Shown in pieces: positions 1 through 12,954 of a stretch of 64,000 bases of DNA; positions within the stretch are counted from its first letter, which is position 1; the number at the start of each line of letters is the position of its first letter. The DNA is from Bettongia penicillata ogilbyi (Eukaryota > Chordata > Mammalia > Diprotodontia > Potoroidae). Under the pieces are notes generated by a model that was given only the letters and a program-made list of their open reading frames with translations, was not told where the DNA came from and did not search any database. The stretch spans positions 13,988,718 through 14,052,717 of the forward strand of contig JAJHZJ010000014.1 of assembly GCA_023548195.1 (NCBI GenBank), in the 5' to 3' direction. The translations under genes and the position numbers were made by a program.

Positions 1-227
1 AGGGAAAGGAGAAAAGAAGAAAATTTGTTTCACTTTTAACAAATATTTCAATTCTCCATAATTGCTTCCTTGAGGGCAGTAGGGAAATGGAATAACATGA
101 ATCAAATAGCTGGGAATGCCTTTTAGCCCATTGTTTAGGTCAAAGTTAAGAGTAAGAGTTGGGAATAGGGCCTTTGCAGGTGAGGAAATTCTATTGATGC
201 AACTTGGCCCGTTCTCTAAAGTTTGTA

Positions 228-374
228 GTCTTAAACTCTAGAGTTTTCTAGAGCACCGAAAGGCAATGGAACTTGCCCAATGTAACACAGTCAGTATGTT
301 TCACAGGCAGGATTTAAATCCAGATTTTCCTGGCTTTGAATTTAGTTTTCTATCCACTATGCCATAATTTTTAA
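228..374 (-). repeat. MIR-type CORE-SINE fragment
   Basis: The plus strand reads as the reverse complement of a MIR: an 'aacttgccca...acacag' block, then 'caggatttaaatccagat', then 'tatccactatgcc'. These are the antisense versions of the tRNA-related head and core of mammalian MIR elements. It is diverged, without an obvious target-site duplication, so it is old. Family assignment is from memory of the consensus. Confidence 0.7.
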
Positions 375-609
375 TTTCTCTGATAAAGCCTCGCAGTAAC
401 TAGACCAATGTCTGCCTAATAACTGTTATGATCTATCAGTAAGATAGACTCACTCCAAACTTCTCCACATACATTTTATAATTTATTAGTAGATTCTTTT
501 GGAAAATTTTGTGCAGTCTATTCTGGTTTTATTTTAGTTATCCTGATGACTATTGAAACTGTGAGTGTTATGCCTGGGTTAAAATCTTGCCTTTGGGAAC
601 CTAAGGTAG

Positions 610-651
<42 letters not shown>

Positions 652-3600
652 TGGGGAGGGAGTTGAATTGGAGAGAGATTAATATGACATAGAAACTTTA
701 AAAATTAATGTAAAAGGTGGGAGAACCAACCATCTTCACTAATCTCTGTAGCCACAGCTATCCAAATGAGTCTGGCTTATTCTGCTGCTGAGTTTTGATT
801 TCAAGGGACCTAGTTCTTCAGAGCTGGGGTTAAGGCTGGGGAAGGCAAACAACTTCCGCTCTTCAGTATATTTCCAACCCTACTGAGGAACCGTGAGCTT
901 TCAAGAAATAGCTATTTAAGAGGCTATTTTAAGTGGTTTACTGTTATTGTATAAACCTTCATTTAAAATTGACTATAAAATGTTTCTGAACCTGCCAAAC
1001 AGGCATTAAAATATTTTGCTCCATTTATGCCTATTGTAACATTTGGTTTCTAGAGAGTTCTAAGGAGCTTTAATCAGTAATCTTCAAGTAGGAAGTTATT
1101 CATCTTTATTACCAGTCAGTTCTCAGTGGTGGTCGCAGCAACAATCTTTTTATTGCTTCTGTGTTTAGATGTTCTTTGACATGATAGAAGTCAGCTGCAG
1201 TTCAATGGGCTTGCTATTTGTGCAACTTAATTGCTTGCTTCCTTCAATACATACTCAATTTTTCCTTTTATGAGCAGGGCTGTTGGAAAAAATCAAGCTT
1301 AAGAATATGGCTATTCCCTGTTAATTAACCTCTTTCCCAAACCCATTAGTAAAATAGGTCAAATAGCCAAATGTTGAGTGTTAAGTATACCATTACTAAG
1401 GCATTTCTCATCTGAAAAGTGAATCCTATGTCAGTTAAATGAAAAAGTAATTGGGGTTTGAAACTTTCCTAGAAGAAATTATATATCCTTTTTAGCAGAA
1501 ATGATGTTTCCTGCAACAGTATTGTTTCAAGGTTGAATAAATTATTGTCCCTTTGTATTAAGTGGTTATAGAAACCACCTATAAGTTGAACATGAAAAGA
1601 AATAAAACCTTTCTTACTTTTGTTCTTCTTTAAAAAATGTTTAAATATGGCATTCCTTTTATGTTGTGACTGTGATTCAGAATTCCTAGAGTAACTTGTA
1701 TATGTGAGGATCTGTAAATGTGTGTGATAACTGTAAAATACTCTCATTGAGGGATCTGATTAAAAAAAAGAAAAAATACCCAAAATACCCAAGCTCAAAA
1801 AATCCTTACACTGTCTTGGGTTGATTCTTTTCCATTTCACTGTTGTATTCAGATGGAAAATCACTTTAACCGTGGTGGTGATGAACTGATTGGAACTGTG
1901 CCAGTAGAACAGAAAACATTATGCAGCTATAAAAAAGAAAATTTTGTAGGAAAGAAAGGAAAATGTCAGGGATTGGTTTATGCTTTTGGAGGAGGGAGAC
2001 CAAAATGCAAGCAAAACAAAAATGGAAGAATTTACTAGCTCGAGAGAAAAGTCTGGTGTTTGTTATCCATCTATCTCCTAACTGTATTTTTAAAATTGAG
2101 CTTTAATAGAAAGCTCAAGAAAGATGAACTTTCTTTTCTTTAAAATCACTTTTCAGTCACCATTTAAAACACTTGCATATTTTTTTAGGTATTCCTTTAG
2201 ATTTCTAAAATGGGATTTCCGTGATAAAACATCCCACTTTCCACTAATTGCCTTAGTAAGCAATTTAACTTCAGGGCATTTCAGTTTGCCTACTTGCTAA
2301 ATGGAGACTGAGGTCTTTAGCCACTCCAGACAACTATCTAGTGATTTGATTAGTTAAGGACTGTGAAGTAAAGTTCTTTGAAGCAAAAATGTGCAAAGTC
2401 TAATTAATACTCAGTGTGTTCTTTCCTTTTGGGTTAGGAAAGACCTGGTTCATATTCTAATGAACATGGGCTCTAAGGTTATCAGGTCTTGTCTTTCCAT
2501 GCAAAAAGAAGACTGTTGACATCTGGAGCCCTTCGTAAAGGTTAACTCTCTGGAGATTTTGCATTTACCCTCTGGTAGAGTATTTTAGTGCTCATCATTT
2601 GTTTAGGTGTATGTATGCAATATTTGACCCAGTGTCTGCAACATTAAGGACTCAGAGGATTGAGGTAAAGTTTATTCAGCTCCCCAGTTACGGTTCAATT
2701 TCATTTCCATTTCCTTAGGTAGCAGCTAAAGAACGTTGTCTAGGAAAGTAAAGAGTAAGTATTCTGACAGCATAATATAATTTCCAAAGAGAAAACACAG
2801 GGGATTTTCAACTTTACTAGTCTTAGGACATTTTGGTATCACATAGGGGTACTCTACAAATCCTACATATAAATTTCAAATAGGAGTGGGGGTGAATTAT
2901 GATTTTAAAATATCCTGAACTTTCCTAGAGAATCATGAGTTGCTGTTCCACTATAATTCTCTTCCTATTCCCTGTAAGAAAGGAGACGATAAAGGTACAT
3001 TTGCTGTACATTTGCCAACGGTTAATTGGCTTAACTGAAGAATCAAATCAGATGTTGTAAGTTTGAACTGGGAGGAAATAAGCTGTTCAAAGGACCCAGC
3101 AGGTGGCACTGTGGATACTACAGTGGCAAAGTTGCTGTGAGCAAAAAATGAAAGGGAGGCAGCAGGAAGGAATAACTGGCATATGGTATTAGAAACAAGT
3201 CTATGACTATCATGGAAGGTTAAAAAATAGAGCATCTCACAAAGCTACAGACAAATCTCTGAATGTCGAAGGCTGAAGCACATTTGTTCTTCTGTCTGTA
3301 CATTGAAAGGAATTATCATCTTGTATTTTCATCTTGTAAGTAGTCTCTTATTTTTAAAGTCTTAGTTATAGAGGAATTAACTTAAAATCTATCTGAGTAT
3401 TGTGATGCAAAGTTTGAAAACAGGCTTATAGGGGTTTATAAAGTTTTGAAATAAAAACTTTTGTTTATTGAAATAAAATAACTTCAAAAAGTACAGTATG
3501 CGAAATCAGAGCTAAGACATGATATTTTTATAACATGAAATTTCTTTCTGTGCTCTCAGATCATTAGTCACCAAAAGATATTAATTAGACTCAGTAAGTG

Positions 3601-3864
3601 AAGTATTATTTGGGGAATGTTTTAAAAAATGTCTATCTTCTACTCACAACCCTGGGGTCAACTTCACTGTAATTAAAATATAGGCTTAGTTTTTTTTCCC
3701 CTGGGGGAGATGGGGAAAACATTTGGAGAAGAATTCTCTAATTCCACTGTTACCTATCTTTATTCATCAGTAAATTGATACTACTTCCTCATTAAGTTGT
3801 GTATATAGGTGGAAGCTAAATAATGAAATAGAATTCAGCTTTATTTACTTAAAAAAAATTTTTT
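375..3864. other. AT-rich stretch without a recognisable gene
   Basis: I see no gene here. Short reading frames (for example 1469-1747 minus, 1853-2038 plus, 2951-3235 minus) have low-complexity or composition-driven translations, no domain I recognise and no splice-flanked exon structure. A GT microsatellite lies at 612-649. The rest looks like unique intergenic or intronic DNA. Confidence 0.6.
612..649. repeat. (GT)n microsatellite
   Basis: Nineteen uninterrupted GT units are visible, flanked by unique sequence. Confidence 0.97.
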
Positions 3865-3992
3865 TTTTGGTGGAGAAGGCAATTGGGGTTAAGTGACTTG
3901 CCTAGGGTCACACAGGTAGGCAGGATTTGAAATTAGGTTCTTCTGACTGCAGGACCAGTTTTCTATCCATTATGCCATCTAGCTGCTCCAGC
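3865..3992 (-). repeat. Marsupial tRNA/CORE-type SINE fragment
   Basis: The plus strand carries 'gttaagtgacttgcctaggg' followed by 'tcacacaggtag', 'caggatttgaaatt' and 'tatccattatgccatctagc'. These are the antisense landmarks of the MIR/Mar1-type SINEs that are very abundant in marsupials. Only the head half is present. Confidence 0.8.
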
Positions 3993-6529
3993 TTTATTCA
4001 CAAAAGGAAAGATTTTGAAAGATGACAGGAATCTTCTAAATGTCTTTCTTGGGGACCACATAGGCCATTTGGTGAGAAATAACACTAGAGAAAATGTGAT
4101 TTCTCTTAATAAGTATTTTACAAATTGAAGCCTTTTGTGGATTCTGGTCTTTCTTGGCCTGAATTTATTTCCCTGTTGATCTTCTGATGTCCTTATATTC
4201 AAGACGTGAAATGCTTATCCCTTCTACTCTCTGTCTCATGGGCAAAGGAAAAAATACAGGTGGAGGAAAATTAGTAACTTCATCATGGCAAATCTTATCT
4301 TCCCAGGATAAAGCTGAGAGTGCTGAGAACATTTGGAAGACCTCTAGAAGCTAGCAAATGATTGGATTCTACCTTACATTGAGAGATTTGGTGAGCAGAG
4401 TGAGGTCAGCATGGAGGAGGAGTTAAGTCCAGAATGGACATAGAGGATCATGTGGAGGGGTAAGGGTAGTGACAGGAGGAATAATTTTTTACAAGCTCAA
4501 GAAAGAATTTAGGATGCGCAGAGTCAACCAGGGTCCTAGGAACTATGTTTAGAGGTCTTAAGATGTTATCTGGAGTGGGAACTTTATGCAGTCTCCAATT
4601 TATAATCTGATTAGTGCCAACAAAACCAAGGCAAGAAGACACTTAAATTACCATGAATAAACTGAATGTCCCAAATGTCTAGAAAGTTTTGGTAACTGAG
4701 GGATCAAGAAATGGGAAGCAATTTATTGTGCATTAAAAGCAAGAATATTTTTGAATCACTAAGCAAATTTCATTTTTTGGAATAGATCCTATTTTTCTGG
4801 AATTGGAGGCCTGTGAAGTGAAGGAGCAGCATCATTTCCTGTCATTCCCCCCTTTGGCAGGTTGTGCCTATAAGACACTGGCTCTCATATCCCATAATTA
4901 CTTTTTCCACATTTTTAACATTTAGTAACACATAGTTGGGCTTGTGGTAGGGAAGCCAAGTGATATCCTGGGACCATAAATACTATAAATAGCTTAAGGG
5001 ATATTTTTATTTTGTTTATTTTTTTTGTTAGGGAAGGAAGCAACTTCTTTCTTAAGGACCTGTACTGTGCAGAGATGCAAAATTGGTGAGCAGGTAAGTC
5101 CAGCTTTTGGTTTTAAGAATAGTTAAAACATTTTCCCCCTACTTCTTATTTACAGTATCTCTGGGTTTAACAAGATTCCCCTCCAGCTTACGTCACATCA
5201 TTTTAAAAAGATCTCTGAGTCATAATTAAATTGCACCAGTTATGACATTTAAGAAAATAACATACCTATGAATACAGAGTGTCAAGCTACAAGATCATTT
5301 TTCAGGGTTAGCAGCTTAGCTCTGCATGAGTGAAGTAGAAAAATTGCTTGTGAGTAGAAAAATTGCTTGTCTACATGTATAGAATCATACTTGAAGACAA
5401 AAGTTTATATAATACATCATTCTCCTTCCAATAAAGCATTTGAATCATCCAAGATAATTATTTTACTTCATGTTAGAGCTTTCTAAAAATTGCAAAATCT
5501 ATTACTTATTGACTTCTCCAGTGTTTAACATGCTCAATCAGGTAAAGTAATTCTTGCTTACTTCTTACTTCTTAGATTTTACACTCTGTAATACAGAGTG
5601 TTTAATAAATATTTGTTGAACTGAGTGTCAAATCTAACATTCTTATGGTGCATTTGAAATCCATTTCTATTGGCATTAGAGGATATCTCATTATTGTCAT
5701 CTTTACAATAACTATTCATGTGTTTAGATGCCTCTGCTGAAGTCCTCAAACAATTGATGACAACATACGGTGGAGATGACCCTAGGTTCTAGTAGTTTAT
5801 ACTGCTTTAGGACACTGTCAAGACCCAAGATGGAGAACTTTATAGTACTAGACCAAACACTATCCCCAGAAAACCAGAAAAGTTTGGAAAGCTTAATCAT
5901 CAGAAAGTTGGCCACAGAGGGTGATAAGATTTCTGATTGCTTTCAGCCGTGTGATGGTCTAATACTGAAAGGACTTGGCATTTTAAAATGATATGGTCAC
6001 TACTGAGATGCCCCATAAATTTTCCCTACTCTGTGATAAAAGCAAGATGACAAAGCACAGTCATTTGTTAAAAGAAGATAGATTCTCTTGGCTTTTTTTT
6101 CATGAATGGTAAGTGCTACATATTCTGTTTTGATTCTTCTGTGGAGTGTTACAGGGGGATGGGCCATAATACTTTCCCCTGTCTTATGTGGAGTAGCTGA
6201 CCTTGAGCCTTAGCCCCTTTGGACCTTGTTCACTTGGCATTCCTCTCCTGACCTGATGATTTTGTGAATTAATAATATCTGGACTTCTAGAAGTGAAGTG
6301 GCAGGGGAGTGGCTGGTGATAGCTATAGATGCACAGTGCTTGATTGTCAAACAGTTAAACAGTAAAGTACAGAGGAAGAGCTTATAGATTGGAGTGCTTA
6401 GTTTGGTGTACAAAGCTAAAGTGGATTGTAAAATGCTTATCTAATAGTTCTATAAACTTCTTTATGTTTTGCTGAAATTAAATATCAGCCTCCCAGTAGG
6501 TTAAAGCAGTAGTTAGACATCATTTGGCT
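3993..6529. other. AT-rich stretch, no gene recognised
   Basis: Only short frames without recognisable similarity occur. A short tandem duplication of a 'gagtagaaaaattgcttg'-like unit lies near 5330-5370, and a small perfect hairpin at 5581-5601. I see no promoter, exon or RNA gene that I can support. Confidence 0.55.
5581..5625. other. Perfect 9-bp inverted repeat next to an L2-like tail
   Basis: ACACTCTGT and ACAGAGTGT flank a three-base loop (AAT), giving a short perfect hairpin. The following bases 'ttaataaatatttgttgaa' resemble the 3' tail of L2 LINEs. It is probably the worn end of an old LINE fragment rather than a functional structure. Confidence 0.45.
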
Positions 6530-6534
6530 TGGTT

Positions 6535-6885
6535 GATCTCATCATCTCCATAGGTAAAATTACCATCTCTGTGCAGATGATTGCCAGATCTACATACTTG
6601 GTCCCAGTGTCTTTCCTGGCCTCCAATCTTGAATCACCAATTGCTTCTCAAATTGAATTCTCACAGCTATCTCAAACTCAACATGTTCAAATGATTCCCC
6701 TTAAATGCGCCCCTTCCCAACTTCCCTAATACTGTCAAAGGTATCACCATCCTCCTAATGACCTAGGTTTGAAAACCTGGCGTTGCCCTTACTGTCACTT
6801 ACCCCATATATTCCATCTATCATCAAGTCTTATCATTTCTATCTTCATAACATTTCTTTTATATATCTCCTCACCACTCACAGAG
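6535..6885 (+). mobile_element. L2 LINE fragment (ORF2 C-terminal region)
   Basis: The segment has the characteristic L2 order: 'tctcaaactcaacatgttca', then a 'cccttcccaacttccct' block, then 'ggtatcaccatcctcc', then 'gaaaacctgg', 'cttaccccatatattccatc' and 'atcaagtct'. L2 is an ancient LINE shared by mammals. The reading frame is broken in several places, and the copy is truncated at both ends. Confidence 0.72.
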
Positions 6886-8262
6886 TTACCACCCATGTTA
6901 AAGGAGAGCCTATTGAAGGCTGGCACTTTATTAGTTCAGTTTTGATGGTGGGACATAATCAGGCACACATAAGTCATTAAACAGTTGAAAAAACTTAGCT
7001 CTAGCAGAAAAAGATTATTCAAAAAGGTTACAGCAGCACTTAACCTGGGCTTCTGTATGGAAACCCATCTTATCGTCTTTCGATTGTCTGTTTATTTTCT
7101 GCCTATTCACTTGGGGAATGGTTCTATTTATTCCTTGATTTCCCTCTTGCTTCTAATTTAAAAAAAAGTCTTTTGTTGTCTAGGTTTCCAGATATGCTCA
7201 GAGAACATTTAAAGAGGGACATTAAGGATACATGCCCTGTTCCCATCATTATCAATTAATGAACAAATTTTGTAATTCAACCAGGCACATGACATCATTG
7301 AGATTGTTAACCCACTAGGCAAAGAGAGGCAACTTCCTTCTGGAAATGAAAATCTCAGTTTAGTTATTTCTGGAAACTATGACCTTCCTTAACAGAAGGC
7401 TGGAATCACAGTACTTCTGGCTATTATGTACACCTAAAGTAGTATCTATAGAGGTGAGAGATATTTATGTGACCTCTGAGTCACAAAGAAGCTATATTGT
7501 AATTATCATCATCAATGAATGATGCTATGTGGTTATTTTTAAAGGCCAGTATGAGTTGTGAATGTGATAGTACACTTGATGAAGTACACTGAACTCAGTA
7601 AGGAAAACAATGACAGATTAAATAGCAGGATACTTTTTCATCCTGATATGGTAGTTATGGAATAGGAGAGAGATGGAGAAAGCTTATGTTGTTTTCTGGG
7701 CCTATCAACTGATCCCTAAGTAAGGTTCTTTTGATTAAATGATCTAGCAACTGAAAAACAAATTCTTTTTAATCATATATGTCAAAAATCTTTAGAACAT
7801 TGGCATTTATAAGTCCTAACTTTAAAAATAATTTTTCAAGAAAATATTTGTGGTTTTCTCTGTCATACTTTTTTTTGGGGAGGAGTACATGCTTTGCTGA
7901 GGATTTTTATGTTTCTAAAGATGGAGCTCTGCCTAATGGAGTTTCATTTTGGAGAAAGATTTTCCCTATTGGCCCTTGAAAGAAAAAGTCATTCACAAAA
8001 TGTATGATATAATTGCCATTGCTTAAGATAACCACAAAGGTTACTTTCAGAATATTTTCTGTCTTAATTATAGTGTTTGATTTTGCTATTTAATAGAAAT
8101 GGTGACAGTTTTGAGGCTTCCATGCTAATAGAAATCGGCAATGGTTTCAGTTATTGGAGGAATTACAGTAATAGGTGGTACTTAGACAAAAGATTGAGAA
8201 TGGGGTAACAGACTGTTTAAGAGAAGCCTTATAAATAAATACCATACAACACAGAGTCTATT
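6886..8262. other. Stretch without recognised features
   Basis: The sequence is AT-rich, with short frames only (such as 7779-7979 plus), none with recognisable protein similarity. No RNA gene or clear repeat could be supported. Confidence 0.5.
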
Positions 8263-8264
8263 AG

Positions 8265-8530
8265 AATTCTTAACTATGTCTACCATATGCAAGGCACCAT
8301 GCTTAGCACTGGGGATACAAAGAAAGGCAAAAGACAGTCCCTGCTCTTAAGGAGCTCACCATCTAATCATGGAGACAACTTATAACAATCATACAAGACA
8401 CACACATGCGCATGTGAAAAACTGGAAATAATCAACAAAGACACTTGCATTAAGAGGGATCAGGAAAGTGCATCAGGTCAAGCTCTAATGCCAGCACATT
8501 CTTAGTTCAAGTTGGATACTGGGATGAAAT
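8265..8530 (+). repeat. Old mammalian interspersed repeat module
   Basis: The segment reads 'gcaaggcaccatgcttagca', 'ctggggatacaaagaaaggc', 'agtccctgctcttaaggagc', 'tcaccatctaatcatggaga'. This is a widespread mammalian repeat module, and a second diverged copy lies at 12795-12945. I recognise the pattern but cannot assign its family name with confidence (L2/L3-like or an old transposon). Confidence 0.65.
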
Positions 8531-8899
8531 GAGGAACTAATGAGTCACTGAACTATTTTACAAAGGAGTTTATTTTTCCCTAACACAGCAAAGATATGAA
8601 ATAAGGTTACAGTGGCACTTAACTTCTCTGGGAGCAGCCCTACTCTTCTCCATCTAGAAATAACTCTGAATCAGTCTTCAGGGTATAGCACCTCACCCAC
8701 CAAAGGTAACCCCCCAAATCTAAGAGGTCCAGAGGGGCTTTTTATTGACCCTAGGCCAAGAAGCTACATTAAAGAATCTAGAGCCAATCGAGTTTTATGG
8801 GAGGAGAAAGCTTCATCAGGAAAACCTTTGGAGAAACTAGGGTTGGATAAAACACATTAACTATAACAGGGAAATAGGTAGAGTTTAATCTTGACTACT

Positions 8900-9990
8900 A
8901 CTTACTACAAATGAAAGCTTGGGCATATCACTTTTAACCAGGAGAAAGGAGGATAAAGGGAATAGTTAAAAGCAAAATAAACTTTAACTTCAAAGAGTGG
9001 TCTGTAAAAAAAATCTCAAAAGGAGAAAAAAAGAATAATAGTTATCAGAATATAGAGTAGAAGAGAGGAAGGGCAAAGAAATGCAATCGTATTCCTTCAA
9101 ATTAATTTTGATCATGTTCACTTCCTTCATTGAAAAGAAAGAAGACATGAGAAAGGAAAAACACAATTATTAATCATAAACGCATGTGAATAAAATAAAT
9201 TCACCCATAAAATGGAGGAGAATAGAAGGGTGAATTAGAAAGCAGAAATAAACAATAAACTGTTTACAAGAAACGCAACCATGACAAGAAAACTCACGTA
9301 GACTCAAAGTGAGAATTTAAGGCAAAATTTGCTGTAATTTAAGCAAATTTTGAAAAGCAGATGTGGCAATAATATCAACAAGGTAACAGCAAAAATAGTA
9401 TAAATAGAACAAGCAAGTTAACTATATTATGCTCAAAGGCACCAAAGATAATGAACAAATAATCAATATTTCATGCATTTGCATAAAAAGATATAACATC
9501 TAAGTACTTAAAAGAAAATAATTGAACACTAGGAAGAAAGACAGTAAAACTATGATAATTGAATACCTTAATGTGTCCCTTTTAGACCTAGACAAAAGTA
9601 ACAAAAATATAAACAAGAAAAAAGTTAAGGAACTAAGTATATTTTCAGAAAAATGACAGCTGTCTGGCATCTATTGAATGGGAGCAGAAAGGAATATACA
9701 TATTCTCAGTGGTGTAAGACACCTTTACAAAAAATTGGCCACATGTTTAAGGTATAAAAATTCCATAAATAAATATAAAAAAATTTGTGGGTCAAAGAAC
9801 AGATCTTAGAAGAAACAGATAATTTCATTTAGGAATTAAATCAATGAGACAACATTCCAAAACTTTGGGAATGTAGCTAAAGCTGTTCTGAAGGAAAAAA
9901 GATCTCTAAACACTTTCGTTACTAAAAGAGACAAAGAACAAATGAATAAATTGGGTATATCACTTACATGGAATGTTCTATATCTATAGA
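8900..9990 (+). mobile_element. L1 fragment, ORF2 endonuclease to start of RT, decayed
   Basis: The plus strand resembles the endonuclease part of marsupial L1 ORF2. A block near 9180-9260 matches the 'cacccataaaatggaggaga' region. A segment near 9545-9610 encodes a decayed version of the catalytic 'GDLN..LSDLDKS' motif ('gaataccttaatgtgtccct', then 'agacctagacaaaagtaaca'). Further on, near 9735, is an 'AAATTGGCCAC' block corresponding to the K-I-D-H motif. Many stops and frameshifts are present and the 5' and 3' ends are missing, so it is a dead fragment. Confidence 0.62.
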
Positions 9991-12475
9991 TCCCCACCTC
10001 TCAAAAGAGTAAGAGAGGAGGGGAAAGAAATATTTTGAGGGCAATTTTGTATGTATATACTGAATGACTAAGTAGAATAGTAATTCTCTTTCCTTTGCAG
10101 AAGAAATGTCTTGTGCTTTATTTTAGGAAGGTCATTTTTTACTTTGATATCAACACTGACTATTTCATAAAAAGTAAAAGAAGCCCTAGAGGCTAAGATG
10201 GAGGTAAATATTCGCTCCCAGCAATTTCCTATCAGGTATCACTGATAGATATGTGCTTTAAGAAATTGGGTGAAATAACCTGCGTTGAAAACTTTCCAAA
10301 TGAATATTTCTTGTAATAATAATGGGAATGTGGCTTCCCTGAAGTCTTAGCTAAAATCCCACCTTCTTCAAAAAGCGATGTCTCTCTCTCTCTCTAATAC
10401 ATATATACATAAATATGTATACACATAAACACATATATACGTAAATATTATAAATATAGGAGGATATATAATTTATATTGGGGAGAACCAACAACAACCC
10501 ACTGGATTTAGAATCAGATCCTGCCTTACTTTTGCACCTCACGATGAAGGATTCAGACTATGTGACTTGTAAAGATTCTTCCTATGATCCTGGGTTCCTT
10601 CTCACACAAAGGATTCAGTAAGATCTATCACAGGTTTGAGGTACTCTCTTGTTCAATGCATAATCAAAATCATAGCTTATAAACTCCCATTAGTGTTTAC
10701 TTTTATCACACAAAATATTCATTAACTTAAAATAAAAGATGTTTAATCAAACATCACAGAAAAAAGATAAGAAAAGATTCCTCCTCCTCCTCTTCTCCCC
10801 TCACTTTGACATGTATTTTCTTATTGGTAAGCATGCTACTACTAAGGGAAAGCACTCAAAGAAAGGACATTAATGATCAGAAAACGTAAATAGAAAGAAC
10901 ACATGTGGCTAGAGGGTAAATGGGTAGAACATACATACAGATAACATAATGGCCAGGGAACATGTATGTCATACTTCTTACACTACAGAGCTACTATAAC
11001 TTTTGTTAAATACCATATTGCACGCCTATGTCTCTAAAACCCATTTCAGTGATTCCACCCAGTTCTCTCAACACATGAAGAAAGGTGTTTGAAAGCTGGA
11101 GCATTGAGGCTTGCTCTTTTCCCAAGATCTTTTTACTGGCATTTAAATGAAGCTAGAGGCCAGGACAAAAGTCCTGTGAAGAAGATAATATTTTAGAAGG
11201 TTCACATTCCTGTCTTTATTATGGCTATATTCTAGTAGCAAAAATTCCTGACATTTGCTCTGAATACTCGACTATGTCAGACTCTAGAAAGAAGTTGATA
11301 ACTTCTTTAAAAAGGAATTATCCCTAAATTCTTAGATTGGGGATGAATTCTTAGGTTCCAGTTTTTCTGTATCACTCCCAATACTAGTCTCACCCGGCCC
11401 CCCCTTCCCCCTGCCAACTCTTCTTTCTAAGTTTCTAAGTGAGATCCTCTACCTACAGTCAAACACAAACTAGCATCAAGACATCTGGGTAAGGAAAGAA
11501 CAGAACTGAAAGCAATTCAAGACTTCATTTTCTACCATTTTAGACCTGGCTGATGCAGAATGTGATCTGGGATTGGTGCTTAGAGAATTTTGTTACCTCA
11601 GGCTGAAGAGCTGTAACATGAACTGAGATAAGGCTGCCTTGACTTGCTGATATTAAATGTGAAGAAATCTTAGAAGACTATTTGTAGGGATCAAAGGTGA
11701 AGATCAAACCAAAACATATAATAAAGATAAACTTACTTGTTCCTTGGTTAGAGCTCTTGGAAATATCCCTAAATTAGAAATAAGAACATAGGGAGAAGGC
11801 TTGAATTCTTCCCATGTGAAATCAAGGCTACATGATATTATTTGAAAGTCATATCAAGGGTATTTCTACTGGGGGAGATATCATGAAGTGTGCGTGTGTG
11901 TGTGTGTGCATGACTACATTTGATATAGCACATGGAATTGTATGAGAAAGAAACATAGTGATTTTAAAGTAGTGGCTTAGATGCTACATGCCTGGGAGCC
12001 TGTGGCAGCTAACAGAAATAGCTAACAGGCAGTTAGTTTGTGGTGGAAACAAAAAAGGTCACAGATTTTCTTTGAGAATTCTCCCACTTCTCTATGTAGA
12101 GAGATATGGAAATTGAAAGAACTATTCCAATCACCTGTAGAATTCTGTAAGCTATCTGTTGTGATTCTAAAATATTTATTTTCCCATTGGAGGTTATCAG
12201 CAACCACACTACCAGGGGTGGTGAAAACACTTGAAATCCTGGGGCCAAGAGGAACAACTGCAATTCCTCTTCACTGTGAAGCCCTTTAAATTTCTAAAGA
12301 CATTTGCAGTGGCTCTTTACAATTCAGTTCATTTTCACTTTATTACTTTATGACTATATATGACCATGCCTTTTGATACACATATATTCAATATTTGCTG
12401 GTTTCTTTAAACATAATTTAAATTCTTTGTTTATCTCTACTGCTATAATAAATTTTACTTTTTTTGATAGAAAGG
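9991..12475. other. AT-rich stretch with short microsatellites
   Basis: There is no recognisable gene. A CT/TA-rich microsatellite lies at about 10381-10460, with a SINE-like scrap ('actggatttagaatcagatc') after it, and a GT run near 11890-11908. At 12022-12289 overlapping frames are open on both strands for 60-83 codons, but none resembles a known protein. Confidence 0.5.
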
Positions 12476-12477
12476 TA

Positions 12478-12598
12478 GGATGACATACTACCTAAAGAGC
12501 CAGTCTTGGAAATAGGAAGACCTGAGTTCAAGTCTATTCTCTGACACACACTGGTTGTTTGACTGTGGAAAAATCATTTTACCTTTCAGGGCTACCTA
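12478..12598 (+). repeat. Marsupial SINE fragment (head half)
   Basis: The plus strand shows the sense SINE landmarks 'ggaaataggaagacctgagt', 'tcaagtctattctctgacac' and 'ttgactgtggaaaaatcatt'. It corresponds to the tRNA-related head of a Mar1/MIR-like SINE and lacks the 3' half. Confidence 0.72.
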
Positions 12599-12794
12599 AG
12601 TCTGTAAGTTACAGTGAAGGTGCTGACATCCACTGGGGAAAGCGAATTTTCTTATCTGAAAATTTCCTACACTGATCATTCTATTTGTGTCTTTGCTTTT
12701 TATGTTTCTTATAAGCATTTGATTTGGGGTTTTAGCTTTTTTTAAAAATCCATTCTGCCCTTCTCTCTTTATTGGATTGTTCATTCGGTCTGTT

Positions 12795-12945
12795 AGTCAG
12801 CCAGTAAACATTTAAGTACATATTAATGTCAGGCATTTGCTAAGTGCTAGGGATACGTAAAAGGTAAGAGTTCCTTATCTGAAGGAGCTTACAGTCTAAT
12901 GCGGGAGACGATATACAAACAACTACATACAAACAAGCTTTGTAC
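12795..12945 (+). repeat. Second copy of the old mammalian repeat module
   Basis: The order 'aggcatttgctaagtgctag', 'ggatacgtaaaaggtaagag', 'gaaggagcttacagtctaat' and 'gggagacgatatacaaacaa' matches the module at 8265-8530. It ends directly where the BovB sequence begins. Confidence 0.65.
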
Positions 12946-12954
12946 AGGATAAAT

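Noticed and set aside
1853..2038. A small plus-strand gene of 61 codons
   Set aside because: No known similarity, AT-driven composition, no promoter or exon context.
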